In this document: positions 36,467 through 47,409 of the stretch, one piece after another
How positions within the stretch are numbered: position 1 is the first letter of the stretch
Layout: every line of letters begins with the position of its first letter
From: Panagrolaimus kolymaensis
Lineage: Eukaryota > Nematoda > Chromadorea > Rhabditida > Panagrolaimidae
Direction: 5' to 3'
Length of the DNA stretch: 64,000 nucleotides
Assembly: GCA_028622995.1 (NCBI GenBank)
Contig: JAJQJQ010000006.1
Location: 4,030,001-4,094,000, forward strand
The notes under the pieces: generated by a model
Told to the model about the DNA's origin: nothing
What the model saw: the letters and a program-made list of their open reading frames with translations, nothing else
The model's database searches: none
Program-made: the position numbers and the translations under genes

Positions 36467-37537
36467 GATGATGATGACTAAAAATGAATAAATAAATAAA
36501 AATCAAACAAATGTCGTAATAATAATATATAATTAGAATAAACACGCCGATGTGTGAAGAAAAAAAAGAAGCAGATTTTGAGAGAGATGCATCGAAAGGA
36601 GAGTGAGTACTCGCGTTTCCATTTGCATTCTCAACAAGACGCAAGATAGCTTGAATTAATTTTTTTGATAATCAGATTAAAGCAAAAAAGTGAGGAACAT
36701 TAATAACATAAACTTTTGTTAGGTTATGAAAATTTAAGTTTTTTTTCATGGGTGTAAAACGTTGTAAAAATTGGAATCAAAGTTTGAAGCTAATATTTTA
36801 GCAATAAAAGAAAATTACAGAAATAAATTGCTAATTTGTTTTTTGATTTCTTGAATTTAAAATATTTGCTGAAGCTTGAATTTTGTATCAAATTTGTTGT
36901 TTGTTTGGTTTCGTCCCAACATTAACATCATTTCATAGACCTCTTCTTCTTGAATGTTCAAAAAAAAGGGTAATATCGATTAGCGTTATTCGGTACTTTT
37001 ACTTTTTTTTGAAAGCTATTGTTTTGTTGCTTTTTTGTTTAAAAAATATTTTGGCCTTTGAATTTTTATGGATAATTTTTGATAGTAAAAAAATATAAAA
37101 AATATTCTCATTGACGTGGTGCATACATTTTTTATTCCAAAACAACTTCATTCAATTCAAATCAAAAAAATATGTATGTAAAATTTTATGATTGTGTTGA
37201 TTGGAAAAAAACAAAAATTCAAAACCCACATAAAAGCAAGCTTATAACAACTGATAAGCAGCAACCAAATAAGAAGGTGTTAACCGTCGTGTTTTTTTAC
37301 ACATGAATGGGAGTAAACAAAAAAATAATTTTGTACTTAAAACATGAAGAAATAAATAGTATTATTACTCGTGTGACTATCAGTAATTTATTTTATGCCT
37401 GCATAAAAGGGGCTGTTTTCTTTTAGAAAGAGATAGGCCTTGTTTTTTTCATTTTCGTTTCATCGTCGTCTCTTGGAAGCTACTCCAGTATTTTGAAGAA
37501 GAATTTGCTTTTTTATTTTTTGACTAACTTTAAAAAC
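36467..37537. other. divergent promoter region
   Basis: Lies between two divergent genes. AT-rich, no coding signs. A short ATG-repeat (ATGATGATG) lies just before the minus-strand gene. Confidence 0.4.
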
Positions 37538-38226
37538 ATGGTAAATGTGCAATTAATTACTTTATTTTTTCTTCAAATTTTATTCATCCTTCCGCATGGT
37601 TTACCAATCATCAGCAATACCGAAGCGCCACCACCACCGGATGAATCAGATATTATTTTATCAGAAGATTTGACTAATTGTCCGAAAATAATTAAAACCA
37701 GTTCAACTACTGGACATTTTCATTCTCCAAAATATAACAAAAAATATCCAAATAATTCTGAATGTAAATGGATAATTAAAGTAAGAGATTACAAAGTTTA
37801 AGATTATCCGGCAAAAAAAATACTGTAACAAATTTTAGGGTCCATCTAAAACTAAAATTAAAATAACTTTTGAAGAATTTGAATTGGAAGGTTGTTGTGA
37901 TTATGTTTATCTTTATGATGGATTGGATGATAATGATATAAATAAAATTAAAAGGTATGTTGCGCATTGCCTAAAAGCAAGTAAAGTTCATTCCCACTAA
38001 AATTATTTACACATTAGCCCTTCTTCGATGGGGTCAAATGTTTATGGATGTTGTTTGCATCGCAAATTGGAAAATAAAAAAATAAAAATTGTTTTTTAGG
38101 CTATCAGGAAAACATTCAAAGGGATTAACCTTTTCAACCAAAAAGACAAATGCTATGACCGTGAAATTTACTTCCGATGCAAACTTTAGATATAAAGGAT
38201 TTAATGCGACTTTTAAAGCAGAATAA
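37538..38226 (+). CDS. small secreted protein with one CUB domain
   Basis: Exons 37538-37780, 37839-37954, 38100-38226; phases agree; 161 aa. Signal peptide: LITLFFLQILFILPHGLP. The CUB domain covers about residues 45-160: NCPKIIKTSS, HSPKYNKKYPNNSECKW, then LEGCCDYVYLYDG and a C-terminal strand GFNATFKAE. The CCD-x-V-x-x-Y-x-G pattern is shared with the two-CUB protein at 31.7-33.3 kb, so they are probably related. An in-frame ATG at 37493 is possible, but 37538 gives a cleaner signal peptide. Confidence 0.85.
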
Positions 38227-39034
38227 TCATTCCCTAATTATGTAAATATTTTATACCCATCCATTCATTTGTAAATAAAAAAATCCAAACAAAAATCGCT
38301 ATCCTTTTATTAACTACATATTTCAAGCAATATTATTACCCTTGACTTTATGCGTTTTACAGTAAAATCATCTCCAAAAAGTGTAATGTTTTTTGTTGTT
38401 AGAATTTTTGTTGAGTCCAGCCAAATTTTTTTTATAAAACTAACATTGCTTTCAAAAATCGTTTAATGGTAAAAATTGAAAACATAAAAGCATAAGCATG
38501 TAAAGGATAAGGTGAAATTGAAAAACAAAAAGGGAGCTTCACAATCCAACAAAATAAACTGCCACAAAACTTTGTATTTGACAGATATTAATTACATCAC
38601 CTACGAATAAGTTTAGATTTAAAAAATTTTGGATCTAAAAAAGAAAATTACAATAATGATCGTAAAATCCAACAGATAAAGATATTCTTACAACGATTTT
38701 TTTGCCTCCGAAGCAGTGAAAAAAAAAGTTGCTGCTCCACATTTTATTTTTGCTTGCCATTCAAAACAAAGCAACAAAGCAACAAACAAAGTACAACATT
38801 CAAACATTCCCTTTTTTTCTAAATGTCAAAAAAAATCTTTGTATTTATTTCGCGCTTTTTTCATTCGATTTCATCATCCTTTTTGATTTTTAAACAAATC
38901 CGACTTTTGCATAAAAATAGCTTTAACCACCATTCAATTTGTTGTATGGATTTATTTGATTTCCGTGATACTTTTAAAATAATTTAATATTGCTGTTATT
39001 TTACTTTTAGCATTTCAGGGTAAATTTGTTAACT
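38227..39034. other. intergenic
   Basis: AT-rich sequence between the CUB gene and the chromodomain gene. A CATTTCAG site at 39011-39018, 17 nt before the next ATG, is a probable trans-splice acceptor. Confidence 0.4.
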
Positions 39035-40984
39035 ATGGCTACCGGAAACAATGATAGTGGCAATGAAAGCCAAGAAGAACCTGTTGGTGAAACCTTTGAA
39101 GTTGAACAGATTTTAGACGTGAAAACTGGAAAAAAGGGAAAAACATATTTGATCCGTTGGCTTGGCTATGGTCCAGAAGAAGATACTTGGGTTTGTGTTT
39201 TGTTACTCCCTTTTTTTAATAACTCAATTTTTTTAGGAAGAGGAACACAATTTGGTTGGTTTTACAAATTTTGTAATATGGGACGATTAACGCTATCTTG
39301 ATTTTTAGAATTGTCCTGATGTGCTCGAAGCTTTTTTGAAAAAGCGACGCAAGCACGAAAGGTATGTGCTTTATTGTTATTTTTATATATATACCATATC
39401 GCCTTTTTTAGCCTTCGAACGGGTACTAAAAAACCAAAAGAAGAAAAGAAACACCGACATGATTCCGATTCAAAATCAAGTGTCCATTCTCGTCGTTCAA
39501 ATTCACAATTAAGCAATGCATCATCAAGTGCTCGTGAAGTCTCCAAAAATTCCACTTCAGCCGCTACTTTAGAACCATTTGAAGAAAATCCACAAAGCGA
39601 AGGTATTTATGAAACATAATCGACACTAATTTTATAAATTTTGGCATTTAATGAGGCAACATTTTTTAATATTTTAGGTAATCAACTTGAAAAGACAAAC
39701 GACAATCAAGCTCCAGCTCCTTCCACCGTTGCAAAAATAAGTGATATTTTGGCTCAAGTTTGTTTTATGCTTATTATTTTTCCATTTTCATTCTAAACTT
39801 TTAGAATCCAATTGTTAAAACTGAAGTCCTTTCTGAACTTACTGGTGATTTGTCTTCTTCAACTAATGGGAATATCGAAGCTGACGTTGCTATGTAAATA
39901 TTTTCTTTCCTTTTTTATTAGTCCTCTTTCCTGTTTCGTTTATCGCTCATGTTTATTAATATTTTCCAGCACTCCTGTAGCAACAGCACGTCAACCAAGC
40001 AGCCGTAAGCGCAATCAAAGTGAACCAACAACTCTTTCGCCTGCTATCAAAGCCTCTAAGACAGATGATGGGACTTCTCGTGGACGATCATTCAATATGG
40101 GAAATGCTGTTTCTAATAATGGTCTCGTTGGCTCTTTAAGTAGTCAGAATGGAAACATGGACCAAGCTTCTGATACTCCTGCTCCAGAATCTCATCAATG
40201 TTTTGGATGTTCTCCAACTATTTCCGATTTTGCAAAAGGAGTTATTGTTCGTAATGTTAACAATCAAAAAATGGAATATGTATTTTCAACTCAATGGAAA
40301 GTTCGATGTGAAGAGTGCTCCAATACTCAAGTTATTAATGTAAGCTTTTTCCATGATAATTTTTTAAACGTTATTTAAAGCATTTTTTAGGACGATACAG
40401 TTGATTATGCTTTCTCCATAGTTACCTACAACAACAATAATTACTTCCTCATCAAGCTTGACAATCCTGGAAAAGAAGCTGGAAAAGAATTGTTCCTTGT
40501 TGATGCTGAAAAGTTCCGTGAAACTTGTGCACACGTAAATTTTTACTTTAATAACTTTTGACTAAACTAATTTTCAATTTTATAGCAATACTTGGCATAT
40601 TTTGACATTGTTAAGAAATATTTTGAAACTCTTGGAACCTTAGAAGTCGCTATTGAACAACAACGTGCCTTGGTAAAGAAAGCAACCACCACAAAATATT
40701 TTCAAGTATGTAAAGCCAATGTTGAAAAACTTGATGTTACTGGTGATTTTTGTGAAGAAGCTCATAATGCCTTTAAAGAAATTGTCAAGCTTTTCTTCTA
40801 TGAATTGCAATTAGCTATTGGAAAGTTTATGTGTAGAGAAATTGACAGTTCATCTTTGCATGCTATTGCTATGAGGTTCTATGAAAAGCGAAATCCAATT
40901 TTCAGTATCATCAAAAAAGAAGCCGTTGAAAACAAATATGAAGCTTTGTACACCACTTTGGTTTCTCAATTAGCATCTGATTGA
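39035..40984 (+). CDS. chromodomain protein (499 aa)
   Basis: Nine exons: 39035-39190, 39237-39254, 39309-39361, 39412-39602, 39678-39757, 39805-39893, 39970-40339, 40391-40534, 40586-40984; total 1500 nt. The chromodomain is residues about 20-75: FEVEQILDVKTGKKGKTYLI, RWLGYGPEEDTW, then EEEHNL from an 18-nt microexon, then NCPDVLEAF. The aromatic cage (F/Y, W, W) for methyl-lysine is kept. The middle is Ser/Asn-rich and disordered. The C-terminal 200 residues include a CxxC-containing segment (CFGCSP, CEECSN) and a helical end. It is not a chromoshadow domain, so this is not HP1. Likely a nuclear histone-methyl reader; family otherwise unassigned. Confidence 0.85.
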
Positions 40985-42758
40985 TTATTATTTATTGTAA
41001 TGTATCCTTATTGTTTGCTTTGTTGTGTTTGATATATTTCGTTTTTACATAAATTATTATAAACTGATTTTTTTGACTTTTTGATTTAGTTATTTTTCAT
41101 GTTTAATTTCGACAAGGTTTTTTATGAGATAAATGTTTGTGAATATCAAACGATATCATACAGTACTTTGCCACTACCAACAGATTCAACAAACGAATAA
41201 ATTCTTTCACCCTTTTTGGTCACTTTGAGGTTAAACTAATTCGAAATGTGGAAGATAATACAATAATACGTTTTGCAAAAATAAAAGTAAATAGTTATCA
41301 CTATTTATAAAGGTTGAACTTTTTATGGTTTTTTCTTCTATTTTTAGATTAGTTTTTGAAATTTTTATTTGTCAGCATAAAAGAAAAAAGAAAGAAAGGA
41401 AGACGATGAAGTACGACACGGCACTTTCACAAACACAAACACACATATTTGGATTCATTAGTTTTGATATAAAGCATTTATTTTTGTTGCACTTTCTTTT
41501 AAAATACCTTTTCTTTTTTATTTCGCAATGTGGTCAAAGAAAGACCAAATTTTAATAATGGCATCTCGTGTTTTTTATTTTTTACAGCGGTTGCCAAAGC
41601 AGCAGCAGCTTCAACCAAGTTCTCATAAATACTTTTACTTCATGGGAGTCCCAAACCAAGACTACTGAAAATTTATATAAAAATGATTATTACTTTTCTC
41701 ATTTCAAACATTTGTGATATTTGATGCTCTCAACAAAAAAAAATTCTTTTTTTTGCTACCTATGTTTAGAAATAAATTAATTTTATTTAAGAAAATTAAT
41801 TTTGGCTTTCAAATAAATTTATGGGAATAATGTCGTTAAAAATGTGGCACATGCGAATAAATATTTTATCACAGGTGGCTTTTAGAGTCATGCATGTTTG
41901 TTGTTTATATGAAAATGTTTTGAAATTTAAAAACATTATTAGTTTTTGAGCATTTTAACCTGAACTTCTTTTTTTGGTGGTCGTTAATGACTTTGGCACA
42001 GATTTTTTCTTTTACCATTTTTTTTACTGAGTTTGAGAATCATGAACTTTTGAATTTTATGTAATTTAAACAAAATTATTATTTCAGAGTTGCAAAAAAT
42101 TTATTTGAACTGTATTTGAGGGATCTCTCAAATGCAAATAGCAATTTAGAAAGTTTTGTAAAAATAATTACAGTGATTCACGAATGGAAAATTTTTTACT
42201 TTTATTTGAAATATCTCCAATAAGAAATTTAGCAAAGGTTTTTGTAATTTTCGATAAGTGTATCATTTCAAAATTGAGTTTGTTATAAAATCTATGGCTT
42301 AACTTTTTTGTTTGTTTGCGCAGTAAATTGGAGAGATAAAATTTTACCCTTCTAAATTTAAATTTCAAGAATTTGATCTCAATTTTTATAATTCACTGTA
42401 GTTCAACAAAGCATCCACTAATTGCATTTATACATAAAAATTAGTCTCTAAGGAAATCAAATTTGTTTTTAATGATTAATATTATTATTTTTTACTTGTT
42501 ATTTTCTTTAAGATTAAACATCATCATCACCTGAGAGGCAGGCCTTTAAAAAGGCATAGAAGAAGAAAGACAGGTTGTTATATTTTATTTTGTGCTTAAA
42601 AAATAAAAAAGTATTTTGTGGCTTTTTTTATTTTTCAAATTATTTTTTTTTGCCTTTATTATTTTTTTCCTCCTCGTGATTAATTTTTTTTCTCTCTCAT
42701 TTAATGGCTTTACCACAATTTTTTTATTTTATTTTGCGCACAAAAAAGGAAAATGGTG
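40985..42758. other. gene-free stretch before the Pat element
   Basis: About 1.8 kb, AT-rich, no convincing coding sequence, RNA or repeats seen. The element boundary is at 42759. Confidence 0.4.
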
Positions 42759-42906
42759 CTTTTCTCTACGTCTACGTTTAATTTCTCGTTCCTCGAAATA
42801 CACTATGACTCCGAGAAAAATTCTTTTTTCTCTTCGTTTCAAAGACTCTCAGTCTTTTTCTCCGAAATAGGTTGGGTCTGTTTATTGGCAAACTAAACAA
42901 AATACA
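42759..42906. repeat. Pat split direct repeat B2 (3' terminal)
   Basis: 148 bp, apparently identical to 45070-45217. It begins CTTTTCTCTACG on the plus strand and ends CAAAATACA. It forms the left edge of the element. Confidence 0.95.
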
Positions 42907-43351
42907 TACAACTAAAACCTGACCAACCATGGCCTTACAATAAAAAATAAACAACCAACAAAATAAACTATTGTTATTTGAATTATTCTGAATTATTCTT
43001 TTTCACATAAATTTCTTAGAACTGATGGTACGTTTTCTGTTGTTTTAGCACTATTATGAACATATGATTTCTTCGAAGAAGACGATTTCCAACGAGCACC
43101 ACGATCCAATTCAGCTTCAGAGCATCCAGCTTCAATAGCAGCAGTTGCAGCACTTCTTCGAAATGAATGTACTGTCAGATTTTTCTTTATTCCCATTCTT
43201 GTTGAAGTTGATTTGAGTTCTTTTAGGACAGTATTGTAAGACCATGGTGGATCAGTACCTAAAAATCTGAAAAAGAGGGGGAAGGGTAAAAGGAAGAAGT
43301 ACACTTGGTGACCCATTCTTCGAGAATGGCAACTGGGCAGGAATGGCATTC

Positions 43352-44657
43352 TTACTTTTTAATGAATATTGGCTCAACCGGCCCATTTTGTTTACATTTA
43401 GACTTTATGTGATTAATTTTAACGTTCTTTTCACTAAACTTTACTTGATTTCTTTTTAATGTTTCAGATGTAGCAACAATATCTCGAGTGAGAGAAAATA
43501 CATGTTCTATAAAGTAATTAGCTATAGGCATCTTATAGCCTTTTTCTTCGGATTTCAACATATACAGTTGAGCCTTAACTTTATCGGTAATCTTATGATT
43601 ATGCTTTTGAGGAATAAGAATACATCTACGACGAACTTCTTTAGTTTTTTGAACTCGAAATAATATACCCGCATGATCTCCAGTTTGAGCAAATTCAACA
43701 GCTTTATTAAAACATTCAGGACCAGAAACAACAGCTTGGACACCTTCATTATCACAATCAAGAATTTCGACTTTATCACCATGTTTCAATATATCACGTC
43801 TGAGCAAATTCAACAGCTTTATTAAAACATTCAAGACCAGAACCAACAGCTTGGATACCTTCATTATCACAAACAAGAATTTTAACATTATCACTACGTT
43901 TCAATATGCCGCGTTCAAGTTTTCCAGTGATGACTGTGCCACGACTTTTGATAGCATAAACATGTTCAGTAGCGAACATCGGCTTTTGATTAGTATCCCG
44001 ATTGTGAATAACAAATTTGGAATCCATAACTTCGAGTAATTCACGAATTTTGTTTTCACCAATTTCAGGTTGTTTTCTTTCAAGGGCACAAAGAGCATAA
44101 CCAGCAACGATAAGGACAGTTTCTTCTGGATATCCATAATAGGAGAGCATTTCAGGAACTTCCATTTCAACAAGTTCAACCAATTCGCAATCAGAAGCTT
44201 CAACTTTGTTCAAAAATACAACAAGATTTTTAACAGGAATACCAACTTGTTTTGCAAGAAGAAGATGTTCACGAGTCTGAAGCATAGAGCCTTCAGTAGT
44301 AGCGACAACAAGAATAACTCCATCCATTTGGGCAGCTCCAGTAATTATATTCTTTTTGTAATCAGCATGACCGGGATAATCGATATGAGCATAATGACGA
44401 TTTGGTGTTTCATATTCCAAGAGACAAGTATTAATAGTTATACCACGAGCTTTTTCTTCAGGTGCTTTATCAATGTCTTCGTATTTACGGAATTTAGCTC
44501 CTTTCTCAGCAGCAAGAACTTTGGCGATAGCAGAAGAAAGAGGTGTTTTACCATGATCTATGTGTCCAATCGTACCAACATTTAAATGAGGTTTATCTCG
44601 TTTGAAAACAGCTTTTCCACCAGGAACAGCATAAAATCTGACAGAGAATAGTGACAT
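43352..44657 (-). pseudogene. intronless mitochondrial EF-Tu copy (cargo in the Pat element)
   Basis: From ATG 44657 the frame gives an EF-Tu GTPase: [20 protein letters not shown] (P-loop with Pro where Thr is conserved), DYPGHADY (normally DCPGHADY), and LNKVEASD (NKxD with Glu for Asp), then domain 2. At about 43800 a 115-bp imperfect tandem duplication (43687-43801 / 43802-43916) shifts the frame. After it, EF-Tu domain 2-3 pieces resume (GDHAGILFRVQKTKEVRR, CILIPQKHNHKITDKVKAQL) with a divergent end. No introns. Mitochondrial EF-Tu carries aminoacyl-tRNA to the organelle ribosome; nematodes have two forms. Changed GTPase residues and the frameshift say pseudogene. It lies on the same strand as the element's genes. 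Confidence 0.88.
43687..43916 (-). repeat. 115-bp tandem duplication within EF-Tu copy
   Basis: Two adjacent copies of the same EF-Tu segment (GAGCAAATTCAACAGC start on plus strand at 43687 and 43802). They differ at about a dozen positions. The period is 115, not a multiple of 3, so it breaks the reading frame. Confidence 0.9.
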
Positions 44658-44956
44658 CGTTTTATTGTGAGACGGACATTCGTTTTTGAGTAATCCGGGC
44701 CCACCTAAAAATCTGAAAAAATAAAATTATAAAAAATACTTACCGAATCATAATAGTATAAGAACTGAGAAATTTGAGAGGCCCGGATTTCTCTAAGGGG
44801 AATGAACTAATTTCTTTCTTGAAGCATGTTACATATAAATCAAACTATAAAAACTCCCGATTCAGTCGGCTTGCATGTAGCAAGTGCCCGGCTCCTTGCA
44901 TCTAGCAATGGACTCCTTCGGGCTAACACTTTAATCAGTTAGGGGATGGTGGGCGG

Positions 44957-45072
44957 GGAATACAACTTGTTTTCAAGTTTGCCAAAAGCAGAATGAGAAA
45001 ACTTTAGTTTTTCATTCGAAGGTTGATGTCGAAAAACACTGTTCGTCTTTTCGCTACGAGAAAAATGCACTT
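44957..45072. repeat. Pat split direct repeat A2 (internal)
   Basis: 116 bp from GGAATACAAC to CTT, apparently identical to 47410-47525. It directly adjoins repeat B1. Confidence 0.95.
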
Positions 45073-45217
45073 TTCTCTACGTCTACGTTTAATTTCTCGT
45101 TCCTCGAAATACACTATGACTCCGAGAAAAATTCTTTTTTCTCTTCGTTTCAAAGACTCTCAGTCTTTTTCTCCGAAATAGGTTGGGTCTGTTTATTGGC
45201 AAACTAAACAAAATACA
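45070..45217. repeat. Pat split direct repeat B1 (internal)
   Basis: Internal copy of the 148-bp repeat, overlapping the internal 116-bp repeat by the CTT at 45070-45072. Confidence 0.95.
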
Positions 45218-45467
45218 GAATATGGAAGCTGAAGGTTCGGAAGAACAAGCTAGGAATTATTAATGTATCTAAATTATTACAATGTTTTTGAATAAACTAA
45301 CAAACACATTTTCACTTTTCGAGAAGGGAGGGAGAAAATAAGGAAATTTCATTGAAGGTGTTTCATAACTGTGATTCTTTTTTAGATCTTTATTACTCTT
45401 TTTTATGGAAATGTACACCAAAACCGGCTTTGTAAAGGATACTTCGTACTATTATAAAACCATAATT

Positions 45468-46820
45468 TCAATGTTCATTTTTAGATAGTTCAATTTTGAA
45501 ATCCTTAAATTTATAGGTACAAACAGTTTTATAAATATTCTTGGTAAAGACAGAACCTTTTGGGCCTAATACTACCCACATTGAAGCTAACTGACCGGTT
45601 AGTTTTAGTCTTTCTCTTAATGAAGGACATCTTTTATTCTTTAAAAGTTTTAAACATTCAATTGAATTAATTATTCTTTCTTCGGTTGGATAAATTCGGG
45701 CTTCTTCTAAGTCAAGCATCATTCCTAAAAACTTTAAATTTCTAACTGGGGATAATATGGACTTTTCTTCTTGGATAAATACACCAGCAGCTCTTAATGT
45801 TAGCTTTACATAAGCAATAGCTTCCTCGCACTCAGCGAAACTAGGTGACCATATTAGTCCATCATCAAGGTAGAGGACATAATTGATACCTTTTGACCTC
45901 CAATGTTTTACTAAAGAGCGAAAAACTTTTGTAAAGATATATGGAGCGGGCGCTGGACCAAATGGTAAGGCATTAAAAACGTAATACATGCCATTCCCGG
46001 CGAAACCAAGATATTTACGATCTTGAGGGTGTATTGCTATATGATAATATCCACTTTTCATATCAAACTTGGCTAACCAGCCATTAGAACAAATAGTTTT
46101 ACTAACGAAATTTAAATCTTCGTACTTGAAACGTGGACATTCTAGGGATTCCTTTAACTTGGACAGGTTTATGATTAACCTTGGTTTACCTGTATTTCGG
46201 ACAACAAATAACGGGCTTACAACTTGAGGTATACTTGATACTTGGGCAATGGCATTAGTCTTTAATAATTTTAACACTTCTTCATCAACAAACCTTTTAT
46301 CTATTTCAGACATAGGACAATTCTTTAGGTGGAAGGAAGGATCTGGGAATTGTAATCTAAAAGGTAATTTATATCCATTCTCAATGGTATCTAAAATATA
46401 AGCTGGGGCCTTAATATTTTCCCAAAACCCTATTTTAGAACTTAGAGAATTACATAAAAAGCTATTGTTAAAATCCTTACCAATTGTACCCGCTTCAGGC
46501 TTTTTCTTCTTAGTAGGGAGCACGGCGAATTGAGCTTCTTCTTCTGGGACAATCTCTTTTGAGGTGTGGTCCTTGACAAACGAAACATGGTCCAATTTGT
46601 TTGATTCCATCGAGGATACTAGGGATTCTTGCTTGAGCACCATTGAAGTTTGTAGAAGATAGACGGCCATAATTTGATCCAGCAAAGGTTCGGCCATAGC
46701 CTCCACTGGCCTCACGAAATCGCCACGGTCTTGCATTTCTTTCGTTGATGATTGATTCTCTAACATCTTTTGATAAATTTTTGGAGAGTTCTCCAATTTT
46801 CTTTGTTGCTTCTTCAGCAT
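45468..46820 (-). CDS. Pat reverse transcriptase
   Basis: 450-codon frame. The RT core covers about residues 165-390: SPLFVVRNTGKPRLIINLS, FDMKSGYYHIAIHPQDRKYL, NALPFGPAPAPYIFTKV, the catalytic YLDDGL, and FLGMMLDLEEARI. The combination of FDMKSGYYHI and the Pro-rich FGPAPAP matches DIRS/Pat-type RTs, not LTR or LINE enzymes. The frame ends shortly after the RT connection, before an RNase H, and only about 250 nt separate it from the internal repeats. Either the RNase H and methylase regions were deleted or this lineage is short. The RT itself has no stops. Confidence 0.9.
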   Translation of the reverse strand: MLKKQQRKLENSPKIYQKMLENQSSTKEMQDRGDFVRPVEAMAEPLLDQIMAVYLLQTSMVLKQESLVSSMESNKLDHVSFVKDHTSKEIVPEEEAQFAVLPTKKKKPEAGTIGKDFNNSFLCNSLSSKIGFWENIKAPAYILDTIENGYKLPFRLQFPDPSFHLKNCPMSEIDKRFVDEEVLKLLKTNAIAQVSSIPQVVSPLFVVRNTGKPRLIINLSKLKESLECPRFKYEDLNFVSKTICSNGWLAKFDMKSGYYHIAIHPQDRKYLGFAGNGMYYVFNALPFGPAPAPYIFTKVFRSLVKHWRSKGINYVLYLDDGLIWSPSFAECEEAIAYVKLTLRAAGVFIQEEKSILSPVRNLKFLGMMLDLEEARIYPTEERIINSIECLKLLKNKRCPSLRERLKLTGQLASMWVVLGPKGSVFTKNIYKTVCTYKFKDFKIELSKNEH

Positions 46821-47355
46821 CAGCTATTGCAAAAGTACGAGGGTGCTTGTCAGCCAGTTCTAAGAGAGCTATACGACCATTGATGTCCTTGTTGATTTCA
46901 TCCACTTTCTTGAAGATGTCGTCTAGATTGTCGAGCTTTTTCAGTTCTTCTAACTTGAGATGAGCTTTCATGAGTACAGTATATTGTTTCTCTAGACCAG
47001 CATTTCTAAATTGAGAAACAGCTACCTTTTGTGCCACACGTTCATCCACGGATAGTGCTTCAGGTTCTTTTTTCTTATCTTTCTTAATTTCACAGACCAT
47101 TTTTGTGAGGCTTCCGATTGCTTGCGACATTGCGATCATTGAATCCTCCATACGGTTCATGGACATCTTTCGTTTCTTTTTCTTAGCTGGTGAATGCGTT
47201 CTTGAACGATCTTCTTCGTTATCTATTACAGTTCTTCTTCTCTTTACAGGTGGTTCACTATCAGAATCATCATAATTGAGTTCAGGAGCGTTTATTTCTT
47301 CTATTTCTCTTTGGAGTTGTTCGGTGAAATCATCTTGAGTTTCATAGTCATCCAT
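46510..47355 (-). CDS. Pat gag-like protein with CCHC zinc knuckle
   Basis: 281 aa from the ATG at 47355 (MDDYETQDDF). The frame is open further up into the terminal repeat, but that ATG follows the A repeat and gives an acidic start. A basic nuclear-type cluster (KKKKRKMS) follows near residue 55, then helices. Near the end lies a knuckle CFVCQGPHLKRDC (C-x2-C-x3-H-x4-C) and an Arg-rich tail. The role is nucleic-acid packaging in the retrotransposon particle. The RT frame overlaps its last 311 nt in another frame, so RT may be made by frameshift or internal initiation. Confidence 0.85.
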   Translation of the reverse strand: MDDYETQDDFTEQLQREIEEINAPELNYDDSDSEPPVKRRRTVIDNEEDRSRTHSPAKKKKRKMSMNRMEDSMIAMSQAIGSLTKMVCEIKKDKKKEPEALSVDERVAQKVAVSQFRNAGLEKQYTVLMKAHLKLEELKKLDNLDDIFKKVDEINKDINGRIALLELADKHPRTFAIADAEEATKKIGELSKNLSKDVRESIINERNARPWRFREASGGYGRTFAGSNYGRLSSTNFNGAQARIPSILDGIKQIGPCFVCQGPHLKRDCPRRRSSIRRAPY

Positions 47356-47409
47356 TAAATAAATGAAAAATACGTAGGAAAAAATAAAAGATTTTTTGAG
47401 AGCAGAAAA

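Larger units (their letters stand above)
42993..44937 (-). pseudogene. Pat tyrosine recombinase gene, split by EF-Tu block
   Basis: The C-terminal part (43266-42993) has the recombinase signature: HSFRRSAATAAIEAGCSEAE with the catalytic Arg, then W in ARWKSSSSKK and the nucleophile Tyr in SYVHNS. Upstream on the minus strand, 44844-44744 reads in phase with it across a GTAAGT donor at 44743 and the acceptor at 43267 (pieces PLEKSGPLKFLSSYT and FLGTDPPWSYN). Still further up, 44937-44850 is coding-like (LARRSPLLDARSRAL) in a frame offset by one base. A 1.45-kb block with an EF-Tu copy lies between. If the long intron is spliced, much of the enzyme could be made; the N-terminal offset suggests decay. 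Confidence 0.7.

Noticed and set aside
39035..40984. HP1 ortholog
   Set aside because: The chromodomain fits, but no chromoshadow domain follows and the protein is too long.
44070..44585. 171-codon plus-strand frame
   Set aside because: It is the antisense shadow of the EF-Tu copy; composition is Phe/Ser-rich with no family.
43352..44657. Bacterial or mitochondrial contamination as source of EF-Tu
   Set aside because: Base composition matches the surroundings, the copy lies inside an eukaryotic retrotransposon, and the sequence resembles animal mitochondrial EF-Tu with a nuclear-type leader.
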